From an uncultured Selenomonadaceae bacterium (GTDB lineage: Bacteria > Bacillota > Negativicutes > Selenomonadales > Selenomonadaceae), in assembly GCA_905233965.1 (NCBI GenBank), contig CAJOFG010000010.1, positions 1 to 11,415 on the forward strand: a stretch of DNA of 11,415 bases, read 5' to 3'. Numbering within the stretch: position 1 is the first letter of the stretch; the number at the start of each line of letters is the position of its first letter. This document shows positions 1-7,102 of the stretch, piece by piece. The translations under genes were made by a program, and so were the position numbers. The notes beneath the pieces were generated by a model. That model saw only the letters and a list, made by a program, of their open reading frames with translations, was not told where the DNA came from and searched no databases.

Positions 1-5
1 ACAAC

Positions 6-1796
6 ATGAGTGAGATTTTTGACAACATTCCCCAAAAACTCGACCATCTTATTACCAAGGTCGACTCCGGCTTTCTTGGCTTGCCGGATTTGCAGCGGCC
101 TTTTGTCTGGCCCGATACCAAGGTTCGGGATTTGCTGGATTCTATGATGCGCGGCTATCCCATCGGCTATCTTATGTTGTGGGAGTGTCCTGTGCAGGAC
201 AGTAACCGCTCCATTGGCACAAATACCCACGGCTATGCGTCGCCTCGTGAGGTTATCATCGACGGACAACAGCGACTGACGTCTCTTTATGCCATCATGA
301 AGGGACAGAAAGTCATAAATGCGCAATTTAAACCGAAGGAGATCATCATTTCCTATAACCCCGGTCAAAACAAATTCGAGGTGGCAAATTCCACCACCAA
401 AAACAGTGCGGAATGGATCCCAAATATCAGCGAATTGTTCACATCCCAAAGTCCAAGGCGATACATTAACGATTACATCGACAGATTGGAAAATTACCGA
501 AAAGCCAATGGGAAAGAACTGCCTGCGGATGAGGAGGATACCATTTCCAATCGTATCGATGCTTTGGCGGAATTCAAAAATTATACTTTGCCGGTGTTTT
601 CCATCAAGGCTGATGCCGATGAAGAAGACGTAGCGGAAATTTTCGTGCGTGTAAATTCCGGGGGAACACCGTTGAAGCAAAATGATTTCATTTTGACACT
701 TCTCTCCCTATATTGGGACGAAGGACGTAAGGCTATCGAAGATTTCAGCAAAGCCTCCTTGACATCGCCAAGCGATGGCAACTCCACATCGTTTAATTCC
801 ATAACCGTAGTCAATCCACAGGATGTGGTTCGTGTGGTTATGGCGTATGCTTTTGACCGTGCAAGGCTCAAGTACGGATACAAATTGCTCCGCGGCGCAA
901 ATTTCGATAAGCGCGGAGCAGTGGATAATACCTTGCGGCAGGAGCGATTCGACACTTTGAAGGAAAAATTGCCTGATGTGCTGAACGTGCATAGCTGGCA
1001 CGAATTTTTGAAGGCTGTTATGAATGCGGGATATCTTTCCGGGGACATCATTCTATCCGGCAATGCTATTTTCTACACCTATGCGCTATATCTCATTGCC
1101 AAGCATCGCTTCCATGCCGGATACAACGAAAATATGCACCTCACATCGCTGTGGTTTTTCTATGCGTCACTGACATCCGTGTATGCCGGCTCCTTTGAAT
1201 CCACAGTGGAAAATCACCTCAACAGCATAAAACAGTTTTCCACCCTTGACGAATATAGGAATTTCATTTTAGAGCGCGTCAATGCCCGCCTTACCAATGA
1301 CTATTTCGATATCACGCTTTTGGGTTCGGATGGCTTGGCTGTTTCTGGCAGGGGAAACAATGCTTGGAATGCTTATGTGGCTTCACTCAATGTTCTGAAT
1401 GCAAAAATCCTTTTCTCCAAGAGCAATCTCTTAGTATCAACACTCTTTGCACCGGGGACGGACGGCACTCGCAAATCCCTCGAAAAGCATCATCTTTTCC
1501 CCAAGGCATATCTTAAATCGCAGGGAGTGTCGGACAGCAAAATCAACCAGATGGCAAACTACGCCTTCATCGACTGGAAGGACAACATGGACATCTTGGA
1601 TGACGCTCCGGCAAAATATTATCCGATTGTCTGTAAAGATAGAAGTGCCGAGGATATAACCCGTATGGAGGAAGAAAACGCTCTGCCCCACGGTTGGGAA
1701 AATATGCCGTATGATGATTTTCTTGTGGAACGGCGCAGACTGATGGCTGCAAAAATCAAACAGGCTTATGAATTTCTGAAAGGGAATGTGGGGTGA
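6..1796 (+). CDS. DUF262 domain protein with C-terminal HNH-like domain (GmrSD/SspE-type nuclease family)
   Basis: This 596-residue protein has the two-part layout of GmrSD/SspE-type DNA-defence nucleases. The N-terminal DUF262 (ParB/sulfiredoxin-like) domain shows LPDLQRPFVW at 26-35 and the signature DGQQR at 86-90, which in the family is tied to nucleotide binding and hydrolysis. The C-terminal part carries HHLFPKAYL from residue 495, then a helix and N527 in DNMDIL; this is the H...N arrangement of the DUF1524/HNH-like nuclease domain. Relatives restrict modified or unmodified phage DNA, so a defence role is inferred. The start at 6 is plausible because family proteins begin just before the LPxxQR segment, but only five upstream bases are present, so the ribosome binding site cannot be checked and an upstream partner gene cannot be excluded. 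Codon use lacks the A5T5 style of genes to the right. It converges on the unknown gene that ends at 1874. Confidence 0.85.
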   Translation: MSEIFDNIPQKLDHLITKVDSGFLGLPDLQRPFVWPDTKVRDLLDSMMRGYPIGYLMLWECPVQDSNRSIGTNTHGYASPREVIIDGQQRLTSLYAIMKGQKVINAQFKPKEIIISYNPGQNKFEVANSTTKNSAEWIPNISELFTSQSPRRYINDYIDRLENYRKANGKELPADEEDTISNRIDALAEFKNYTLPVFSIKADADEEDVAEIFVRVNSGGTPLKQNDFILTLLSLYWDEGRKAIEDFSKASLTSPSDGNSTSFNSITVVNPQDVVRVVMAYAFDRARLKYGYKLLRGANFDKRGAVDNTLRQERFDTLKEKLPDVLNVHSWHEFLKAVMNAGYLSGDIILSGNAIFYTYALYLIAKHRFHAGYNENMHLTSLWFFYASLTSVYAGSFESTVENHLNSIKQFSTLDEYRNFILERVNARLTNDYFDITLLGSDGLAVSGRGNNAWNAYVASLNVLNAKILFSKSNLLVSTLFAPGTDGTRKSLEKHHLFPKAYLKSQGVSDSKINQMANYAFIDWKDNMDILDDAPAKYYPIVCKDRSAEDITRMEEENALPHGWENMPYDDFLVERRRLMAAKIKQAYEFLKGNVG

Positions 1797-1831
1797 TATA
1801 ACCGATTATTACAGAGAATGTTATCCCAAAT

Positions 1832-1861
1832 AAAGACTCGCCATTATGACGAGCCTTTTTT
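1832..1861. terminator. Bidirectional intrinsic terminator between convergent genes
   Basis: A 9-bp stem (1832-1840 with 1850-1858) encloses a 9-nt loop. Read on the + strand it is followed by six T and has one A-C mismatch. Read on the - strand the same position is a G-U pair, so the stem is complete and is followed by a TTTATTT tail. It lies between the stop codons of two convergent genes and can end both transcripts. Confidence 0.7.
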
Positions 1862-1873
1862 CTATGATGGATT

Positions 1874-2950
1874 TTAAAATGTCGTGAAATCATCGGCATA
1901 AGCATTTTCACCGACTATAGTGACTATCATCTGCCGAAACGGATGATTCGTTGGAAATGCATACTGCTTCGTGGATTCTTTCTTCTCATAAGCTGTTATC
2001 CGATATTCTATATTTGACCAGACCACAGATGTTATTGTAGCAGCTTTTGTAACTACATCTATGGCGTTTTGTATATTAAAATGGTCAAGCATTGTCGCTA
2101 AAAGTTCCTTCCTATTTTGCATTTCATTCAAAAAAAGGTGCGTGTATTGTGTCATGTTTATAGAAACGGCAGGTGAAAAATTTATTCCTTTCAAATCTCC
2201 ACTCAAATCATTTGTAAATATGTGAAGCGTTCCATCGAGCGGATGCTGCCTGATTATATCGATAGCTTCATGATTGACTATATCATGCCCGTAAGGACGC
2301 ATTCCGACTTTTAGGCCATGTTTATATTGATTGTATGCCTTAACGTATCGTATATAAAAGGCTCGAATTTCAATAATGTTTTTTAGTAGTATCTCTACTC
2401 CGCTTCGGTACAAGTCATAAGTTTCGGAGTCACAATCTTTTTCTTCCAATAGGGGCAATTTAAGTTCATCGAGAACGAATGATTCTTTATCCCATTGTGG
2501 TTTTTTGATATAACTGGATATCTTTGATGCCTGATATTTTATGTGTTTTTGTGTGAATTGTTTCAATTTCTTAGAGCCATTTATCATGGCAAACATCTCT
2601 TCGATTCCTTGAATTGATTGAGAAACTGCTTCATAAATAAAGCCATTCCTAATTTGATTGTATCTTAAATTAACACGGTCTACATCTTTTGGGAAAATGG
2701 TAAGGAGATTATCATCCACAAAGTCATCAATATTTAACAATATCTTCTTTATGGACAGCAATGTCACAATTCGCCACTGGAGAAATTGTGATGACCCAAA
2801 ATCCCTGATTTGACTTATATTGGCATTTATTTTCGCATTGTCGTTGTATTTTGGTAAACGCATATGATTGTCATATCCTTTTTTGCCTTTGTGAAATTCG
2901 CCGCCAACCCTCGCCATTCCTGCCTTGGCGATTATTTTGCACACCCTCAT
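1874..2950 (-). CDS. Protein of unknown function, possible degenerate HEPN-like fold
   Basis: I do not recognise this 358-residue protein. It is rich in Lys, Ile and Asn and appears mostly helical in its first two thirds, with no signal peptide or membrane segment. Two helical stretches stand out: residues about 93-125 (including RNGFIYEAVSQSIQG) and about 183-215, which contains YNQYKHGLKVG. The YNxxKH element resembles the RNxxxH element of HEPN proteins with Tyr in place of Arg, but this is only a hint. Two starts are possible. ATG at 2950 has AGGA nine bases upstream; ATG at 2863 has AAGGA twelve bases upstream. The 2863 start is attractive because the first codons of the longer form lie inside a 19-bp inverted repeat. 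The gene converges on the DUF262 gene and lies in compositionally atypical DNA, so a role in an accessory or defence module is possible but unproven. Confidence 0.65.
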   Translation of the reverse strand: MRVCKIIAKAGMARVGGEFHKGKKGYDNHMRLPKYNDNAKINANISQIRDFGSSQFLQWRIVTLLSIKKILLNIDDFVDDNLLTIFPKDVDRVNLRYNQIRNGFIYEAVSQSIQGIEEMFAMINGSKKLKQFTQKHIKYQASKISSYIKKPQWDKESFVLDELKLPLLEEKDCDSETYDLYRSGVEILLKNIIEIRAFYIRYVKAYNQYKHGLKVGMRPYGHDIVNHEAIDIIRQHPLDGTLHIFTNDLSGDLKGINFSPAVSINMTQYTHLFLNEMQNRKELLATMLDHFNIQNAIDVVTKAATITSVVWSNIEYRITAYEKKESTKQYAFPTNHPFRQMIVTIVGENAYADDFTTF

Positions 2951-3005
2951 AACGATTTGTCCTGCCTTTCGTTACGGGATATACCTATCGTTATGGGCGT
3001 GTGCA
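2938..3005. repeat. Interrupted inverted repeat, 19-bp arms with 30-bp centre
   Basis: The left arm is TGCACACCCTCATAACGAT (2938-2956). The right arm (2987-3005) is its reverse complement at 17 of 19 positions. The 30-bp centre holds a further TCGTTACGGG (2969-2978), a near-direct copy of TCGTTATGGG in the right arm (2988-2997), offset by 19 bp. The arms overlap the first codons of the longest reading of the neighbouring unknown gene. Such geometry suits a dimeric regulator or recombinase binding site. Confidence 0.65.
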
Positions 3006-3083
3006 TTTTTTGCACCCGGCTACCCGGTAAAACAATGCTCCAAAATGAAAAAATCTAAAGTCGCTTATAAAAAATCGGCTTTC

Positions 3084-3153
3084 TGCACACCCCTTGATGT
3101 CAACAAGCCTTATTTCTTGGGCTTTATCCGAACTCCCTAACGATAATTGGGAG
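3084..3153. repeat. Further partial copies of the island-edge repeat
   Basis: TGCACACCCC (3084-3093) repeats the outer half of the 19-bp arm at 2938, and CCCTAACGAT (3135-3144) repeats its inner half in the same orientation. The second copy sits inside a short hairpin, CTCCC (3133-3137) with GGGAG (3149-3153), without a T run. Together with the copies at 2938-3005 this gives a cluster of related half-sites over about 215 bp at the edge of the accessory segment. I see no gene between 2951 and 3168. Confidence 0.45.
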
Positions 3154-3168
3154 CGGGCATTGTATCAA

Positions 3169-4248
3169 TCACGCAACTGCCTCATCGAAAAATTTCAAGC
3201 TTGCCAATTTATTTTGGAAAGCCGGCAACATTTTTTTCTTGCGCGTCGATTTTTTTATCTTCTCAAATTCGGCGTTGAGTTCGTCCAAAAAAAGCGGGTC
3301 GATAACTTTGTGAATGTTTTCGATCGACGTGTAATGCATACCGCCGGCGCGACGTGTAACCGGATTCAGAGTGGATTCAAAAACCGCGCCGAAAATTGTC
3401 GGAGAAATTCCGCTCCAATCAAAACCGGTGCTTGCCTCTTCAAGGAGCAAATTTTTAATTTCCGGCGTGAAGTTCGGAATTTCGATTTTCTCGTCGGCAA
3501 AAAGATTTCCGTTGACGTAAGGAAAAATTTTCAACTCGTCGGCAAGGTACGGGTCGCGCTCCTCAATCGGCGTATTCAAAACTTCAAAAAGCAAAATTAA
3601 ATCTTGTCGAATATTTCTTGCACCGTTCAAGTAGTCGCGAAAAATTTTGTGCTTGCCGAAAATTCCGGTTGACTCGGCATAAAGGCAAAAGACAAGTCGA
3701 ACGCATAACTTGTTCAAACTTTGCAGTGATTGTTCCGAATCCGGATTGATGTATTGCGACCTCAGCGCGTCATAAATTTTTTGAACGATTGCGCCGGCTT
3801 TTAACGAAATTTCAAGTTCGCGCCGAATACGTTCATCGTTCTCGTCAATCAAAAATTTCAGCCGATAAAATTCTTTCGGCAAATTCTCAAGCAAAATAAT
3901 TTCCGGCGGATTTTTCGGCGCGTTCATGTCATGGACTTCAAAAGTTTGAAAGTCCGACGTGATTATCCACCGGGATTTTTTGTTGAAGGGCAATTCGTTA
4001 TCGTAAAATTTCGCCTGCTCGTAAGCCGCCGACAAATTTTTTCCGGCACTCTTTTGCTCAATCAAAACTTTTTGCGCCGGAATAATCGCGTCGATAAATT
4101 TTCCGTTAATCTGTTGCTCGAAAAAAATTTTCTGCAAAACATTTTTCGCGCCGAGAGTTTCAAGCAGGTCAATCCAAAAAATTTGAGTTTCGCCTTTTTC
4201 GTAACCGTGATTTTTCCACCGTTCGACGAATTTTTTAATCGCGTCCAT
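3169..4248 (-). pseudogene. Truncated Type IIG restriction-modification enzyme (MmeI-like), N-terminal part only
   Basis: This 359-residue fragment matches the N-terminal half of MmeI-like single-chain restriction-methylation enzymes, which are usually around 900 residues or more. The nuclease domain shows a PD-(D/E)xK pattern, D53 followed by E64-Q-K66 (in FIDAIIPAQKVLIEQK). A helical connector follows (RLVFCLYAESTGIF, about 184-197), then the opening of the N6-adenine methyltransferase with GGMHYTS near 302-308. The chain then reads LASLKFFD and stops after EAVA, where relatives continue DPACGSGNF, the SAM-binding motif I. Methyltransferase motifs and target-recognition domain are therefore missing, and no other frame downstream restores them. 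The ATG at 4248 is chosen because GGGGTGGA lies four bases upstream; a GTG at 4257 is in frame. Codon use matches the genes to the right, so this looks like the resident gene broken by the segment to the left. Confidence 0.8.
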
Positions 4249-4274
4249 AAAATCCACCCCGCCGAATTATATCA
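4249..4274 (-). promoter_or_regulatory. Extended -10 promoter and Shine-Dalgarno site for the Type IIG gene
   Basis: On the - strand TGATATAAT (4274-4266) is a perfect extended -10 element; no convincing -35 is seen, which extended -10 promoters tolerate. GGGGTGGA (4260-4253) follows as the ribosome binding site for ATG at 4248, so the leader would be very short. The T tract of the preceding terminator runs straight into this promoter. Confidence 0.5.
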
Positions 4275-4316
4275 AAAAAAATTCCCGGACGTTCGGAAAA
4301 AAATTCCGCGCCGGGA
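4274..4316 (-). terminator. Intrinsic terminator after the permease gene
   Basis: An outer stem CCGGGA/TCCCGG (4311-4316 with 4283-4288) encloses an inner stem CGGAA/TTCCG (4294-4298 with 4304-4308). On the - strand it is followed by eight T (4281-4274). On the + strand six T follow as well, so it can act both ways. It closes the thiE-to-permease gene block. Confidence 0.75.
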
Positions 4317-4340
4317 TTTTTTATTCGTAAAAATTTTTGT

Positions 4341-5669
4341 TCAATGTTTTTGGTATCTGTACATCAAATAAATTATTCCGATCCAGAACGGCATTATCAT
4401 TACCGCGACTCTCATTTCGTCGAACGTCCACATCAACACCAACATCAATGCCAAAAACGCCAGACAAATATAATTTGCAATCGGGTACATCAGAGCCGGG
4501 AATTTCGTTCTTCTGCCGCCGCGATTCTTTTTAAAATACAAGTGCGTCATGATTATCATGAACCAACTCATCAAGACCGCGCCGGTGACAATCGACATCA
4601 GGTACATGAAAATATGTTCCGGGAAAATGTAATTCATGATGATGACAAGCAAAGTTATTCCGGACGAAACCAAAATTCCGTTCACCGGGACGCGCCGGCT
4701 TGAAAGTTTGCTTAAAAATTTCGGCGCGGCTGAAGTTTTTGAAAGGCTGTACAACATTCTGGAGTTTGAATAAATCGCCGAATTGTAAACGCTCACCGCA
4801 GCAGTCAGCACGACGAAATTTAAAATGTTCGCCGCAGACCCTATGCCGACGTTTTCAAAAATTTGCACGAACGGACTTGAACTCATTCCGACATCGTTCC
4901 ACGGCCACAAAGTCATCAGTACCAACATCGTGCCGACGTAGAAAATTAAAATTCGGTAAATGACTTGGTTTGTCGCTTTCGGAATTGTCTTGTCCGGATT
5001 TTCCGCTTCGCCCGCCGTTATTCCGAGCAACTCAATTCCGCCGAAACTGAAAATTACCGGCACGAGCGACAACATCAAACCGTAAACACCGTTCGGAAAA
5101 AATCCGCCGTAAATAACGAGATTTTGAAAATTTTCCGGGAAAGGTTTGCCGCCGGAAAAAATCAAATACGTTCCGAAAATAATCATGAAGATTATCGCGG
5201 AAATTTTTATCAACGCCATCCAAAATTCAATTTCACCGTAAGCGCGAACGGTGACAAGATTTATCGCCGTGATGACGATAAGGCAGATGAGCGCGCTGAG
5301 CCATTGCGGAAAGTCAGGCAACCAGTACGAAACGTAAATTCCGACCGCCGTCAACTCCGCCATGCTGACAAAAATATACAAGAACCAATAATTCCAGCCG
5401 GCGAAAAATCCGGGAAATTTTCCCCAATACTTGTTCGCGTAGTAGCTGAAGGAGCCGGAAACCGGTTCCTCAACCGACATTTCGCCGAGCATACGGACGA
5501 TAAGAAAAACTACCAAGCCGCCGATTAAATAACTCAGCGAAACGGCCGGACCGGCAAGAGCGATCGTCGCCGTCGAGCCGTAAAATAAGCCGGTACCGAC
5601 GGCAGTACCGAGTGCAATCATTTGCAAGTGGCGATTTTTTAAACCGCGATTCATTTTTTGTTCCGACAT
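4341..5669 (-). CDS. Amino-acid permease, APC superfamily, AAT family (ProY/AroP/LysP-like)
   Basis: This 442-residue integral membrane protein is predicted to take up an amino acid using the proton gradient. The N-terminus RGLKNRHLQMIALGTAVGTG leads into TM1 with the unwound GTAVGTG substrate-binding segment (21-27). It is followed by LGEMSV (61-66), the FSFGGIE segment of TM6 (207-213) and GEAENPDKTIPKA (220-232), all hallmarks of the AAT family. The length fits a 12-helix transporter, and the overall pattern is closest in memory to ProY, AnsP or ThrP-type members. The substrate cannot be fixed by eye. ATG at 5669 is preceded by AGAGGA with six bases between. It starts 29 nt after the acyltransferase stop and is followed by a strong terminator, so it is probably the last gene of the block that begins at thiE. 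Confidence 0.9.
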   Translation of the reverse strand: MSEQKMNRGLKNRHLQMIALGTAVGTGLFYGSTATIALAGPAVSLSYLIGGLVVFLIVRMLGEMSVEEPVSGSFSYYANKYWGKFPGFFAGWNYWFLYIFVSMAELTAVGIYVSYWLPDFPQWLSALICLIVITAINLVTVRAYGEIEFWMALIKISAIIFMIIFGTYLIFSGGKPFPENFQNLVIYGGFFPNGVYGLMLSLVPVIFSFGGIELLGITAGEAENPDKTIPKATNQVIYRILIFYVGTMLVLMTLWPWNDVGMSSSPFVQIFENVGIGSAANILNFVVLTAAVSVYNSAIYSNSRMLYSLSKTSAAPKFLSKLSSRRVPVNGILVSSGITLLVIIMNYIFPEHIFMYLMSIVTGAVLMSWFMIIMTHLYFKKNRGGRRTKFPALMYPIANYICLAFLALMLVLMWTFDEMRVAVMIMPFWIGIIYLMYRYQKH

Positions 5670-5698
5670 TATTTATCCTCTCATTTACTTAAAAATTT

Positions 5699-6310
5699 TT
5701 ACCCGGCGATTGATTTTTCGCCGAACTCTTTCAGCCGCGCAACTTCGTCCATGATTTTTTGCGCGAAATTTGCCAATTCGGTTTTGTCTTTGGAAGTCCC
5801 GGTGAATTGCAAAGGTTCACCGTAGACGACGGCGAGCGGAGGAAATTTTGATTCGCCGGAAAAAATTTTTTCCGTGCCGACAATCGCCGCCGGAATTACC
5901 GGGACTTTCGTCATCGCGGCTATCAAACTTACGCCCGGCTCCGGCTTTCCGATTTTCCCGGTTTTGCTCCGCGTTCCCTCCGGAAAAATTCCGAAACATT
6001 TCCCGGCTTTGATAATTTTCAGCGCGGTTTTCACTGCGGTTTTATCCGCCGCGCCGCGTTTCACCGGGAAAACGTGCAAGGCGCGAACGAAGTACGCAAA
6101 GACCGGATTTTTAAAAAGTTCTTCCTTGCCCATGTAACAAACTTCGCGCTCCATGAATGTGCCCAAAAAAGGCGGATCCCAGTTGCTGACATGATTCGCC
6201 GCGAGAATGAAACCGCCTTCCTTCGGCAAATTTTCCGTCCCGATTATTTTCGTACTCAAAATTTTTCCGAAAAAAAATCTGCAAAGGACTTTGAATATCG
6301 CATAAATCAT
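5699..6310 (-). CDS. plsC: 1-acyl-sn-glycerol-3-phosphate acyltransferase (PlsC family)
   Basis: This 203-residue protein should transfer an acyl chain to the sn-2 position of lysophosphatidic acid to make phosphatidic acid, at the inner face of the membrane. It has the catalytic HX4D motif in NHVSNWD (H40 and D45) and the glycerol-phosphate binding motif FPEGTRS (109-115). VPVIPAAIVGT follows as the fourth acyltransferase block. The N-terminal stretch is hydrophobic and probably membrane associated. A GTG at 6319 is in frame, but ATG at 6310 is preferred: AGGGTG lies six bases upstream inside the end of the regulator gene, whose TAA stop is one base away. The two are therefore probably translationally coupled. 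Other members of this family act on other lysophospholipids, so exact acceptor use is inferred. Confidence 0.9.
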   Translation of the reverse strand: MIYAIFKVLCRFFFGKILSTKIIGTENLPKEGGFILAANHVSNWDPPFLGTFMEREVCYMGKEELFKNPVFAYFVRALHVFPVKRGAADKTAVKTALKIIKAGKCFGIFPEGTRSKTGKIGKPEPGVSLIAAMTKVPVIPAAIVGTEKIFSGESKFPPLAVVYGEPLQFTGTSKDKTELANFAQKIMDEVARLKEFGEKSIAG

Positions 6311-6322
6311 TTTATTCACCCT
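6311..6322 (-). promoter_or_regulatory. Ribosome binding site of plsC inside the upstream gene
   Basis: AGGGTG (6322-6317 on the - strand) overlaps the last two codons of the DeoR-type gene and lies six bases before ATG at 6310. It decides the plsC start in favour of 6310 over the in-frame GTG at 6319, which would fall within this site. Confidence 0.6.
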
Positions 6323-7091
6323 GATTCGGCAAAATAATTTTCACATTCAAATTTTTCGCCGCCTTCAAAAATTTTTCCGGCAAATTCGTTTCGGTTATCA
6401 GCCCGTCAACTTTTTCAAACGTCGCGAAAGAATAATGACCCTCCGTCCCGATTTTCACCGATTCGGCGACAATATAATTTTTTTTGCCGATTTCCAAAAT
6501 TTTCGCCTTGTGTATCCCGGTTTCCGTGTCGTTCGTCGTCAGAGAATTTTTTTCCAAGTCCGCGCCTACGACTCCGACGAAACAAATATCCGGGCGAAAA
6601 TGCGAAAGGAATTGCAAATTCAGCGCGTCGCAAAAACCGTCACGGCTCTTGTTCAACCTGCCGCCGGCAAAAGTAACCGTTATTTTCGGATTCCGTGCAA
6701 GCATGACGAGGACATCGACCATGCCGGTAATTATTCGGCAGGGCGATTCTCTCTTCGATAAAATTTCCGCGACGGCGATACTGATTGTCGAGTTGTCCAG
6801 AAAAATCAAATCTTCCGGCGAAATTATTTTCGCGACGACCGCCGCGATTTTTCTTTTCGCTTCGACTTCGCTGATTCTTCTTTTGTCTGCCGCCGTCATC
6901 TGCAATTTTTCCGTGATTCTTACCGCGCCGCCGTAAGTCCTGCGAAGTTTCCCCGCCGCTTCGAGCGAACTTAAATCTTTGCGTATGGAGTCCTCCGTAA
7001 CGCCGAAAATATCCGCCAATTCCTTGACGAAAACTTTTCCTTCGGTGTTGATTATCTCCAAAATTTTTTCCTGCCGCTCCTCCATAAACAT
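6312..7091 (-). CDS. DeoR-family transcriptional regulator
   Basis: This 259-residue protein is a DNA-binding repressor of the DeoR/GlpR/FruR type. The N-terminal winged helix-turn-helix spans about residues 4-57 (ERQEKILEII, then VKELADIFGVTEDSIRKDL and the RRTYGGAV wing). The C-terminal sensor domain (about 75-235) has the phosphate-sugar binding style elements FLDNSTIS (98-105), VTFAGG and FVGVVGAD. Family members sense phosphorylated sugars or related metabolites; the ligand here is unknown. Start choice is uncertain: ATG at 7091 is used because MFMEERQ is a common opening; ATG at 7085 and GTG at 7109 (overlapping the thiD stop) are alternatives, and none has a strong ribosome binding site. 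It lies 11 nt after thiD and one base before plsC, so it is co-transcribed with genes that are not usual DeoR targets. It may act elsewhere or regulate its own operon. Confidence 0.88.
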   Translation of the reverse strand: MFMEERQEKILEIINTEGKVFVKELADIFGVTEDSIRKDLSSLEAAGKLRRTYGGAVRITEKLQMTAADKRRISEVEAKRKIAAVVAKIISPEDLIFLDNSTISIAVAEILSKRESPCRIITGMVDVLVMLARNPKITVTFAGGRLNKSRDGFCDALNLQFLSHFRPDICFVGVVGADLEKNSLTTNDTETGIHKAKILEIGKKNYIVAESVKIGTEGHYSFATFEKVDGLITETNLPEKFLKAAKNLNVKIILPNQGE

Positions 7092-7102
7092 ATTGCTTAT
7101 AA

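Noticed and set aside
2864..3140. Two short + strand frames across the repeat region as a small membrane protein
   Set aside because: They overlap the repeat cluster and the 5' end of the unknown gene, lack a ribosome binding site and show no recognisable pattern.
3094..3600. + strand open frame of 168 codons spanning the island edge
   Set aside because: Most of it is antisense to the Type IIG fragment, which has clear family motifs. No ribosome binding site is seen.
4965..5528. Long + strand open frame opposite the permease gene
   Set aside because: It is the antisense of a clearly recognisable membrane transporter; its translation is charged, low-complexity and without family features.
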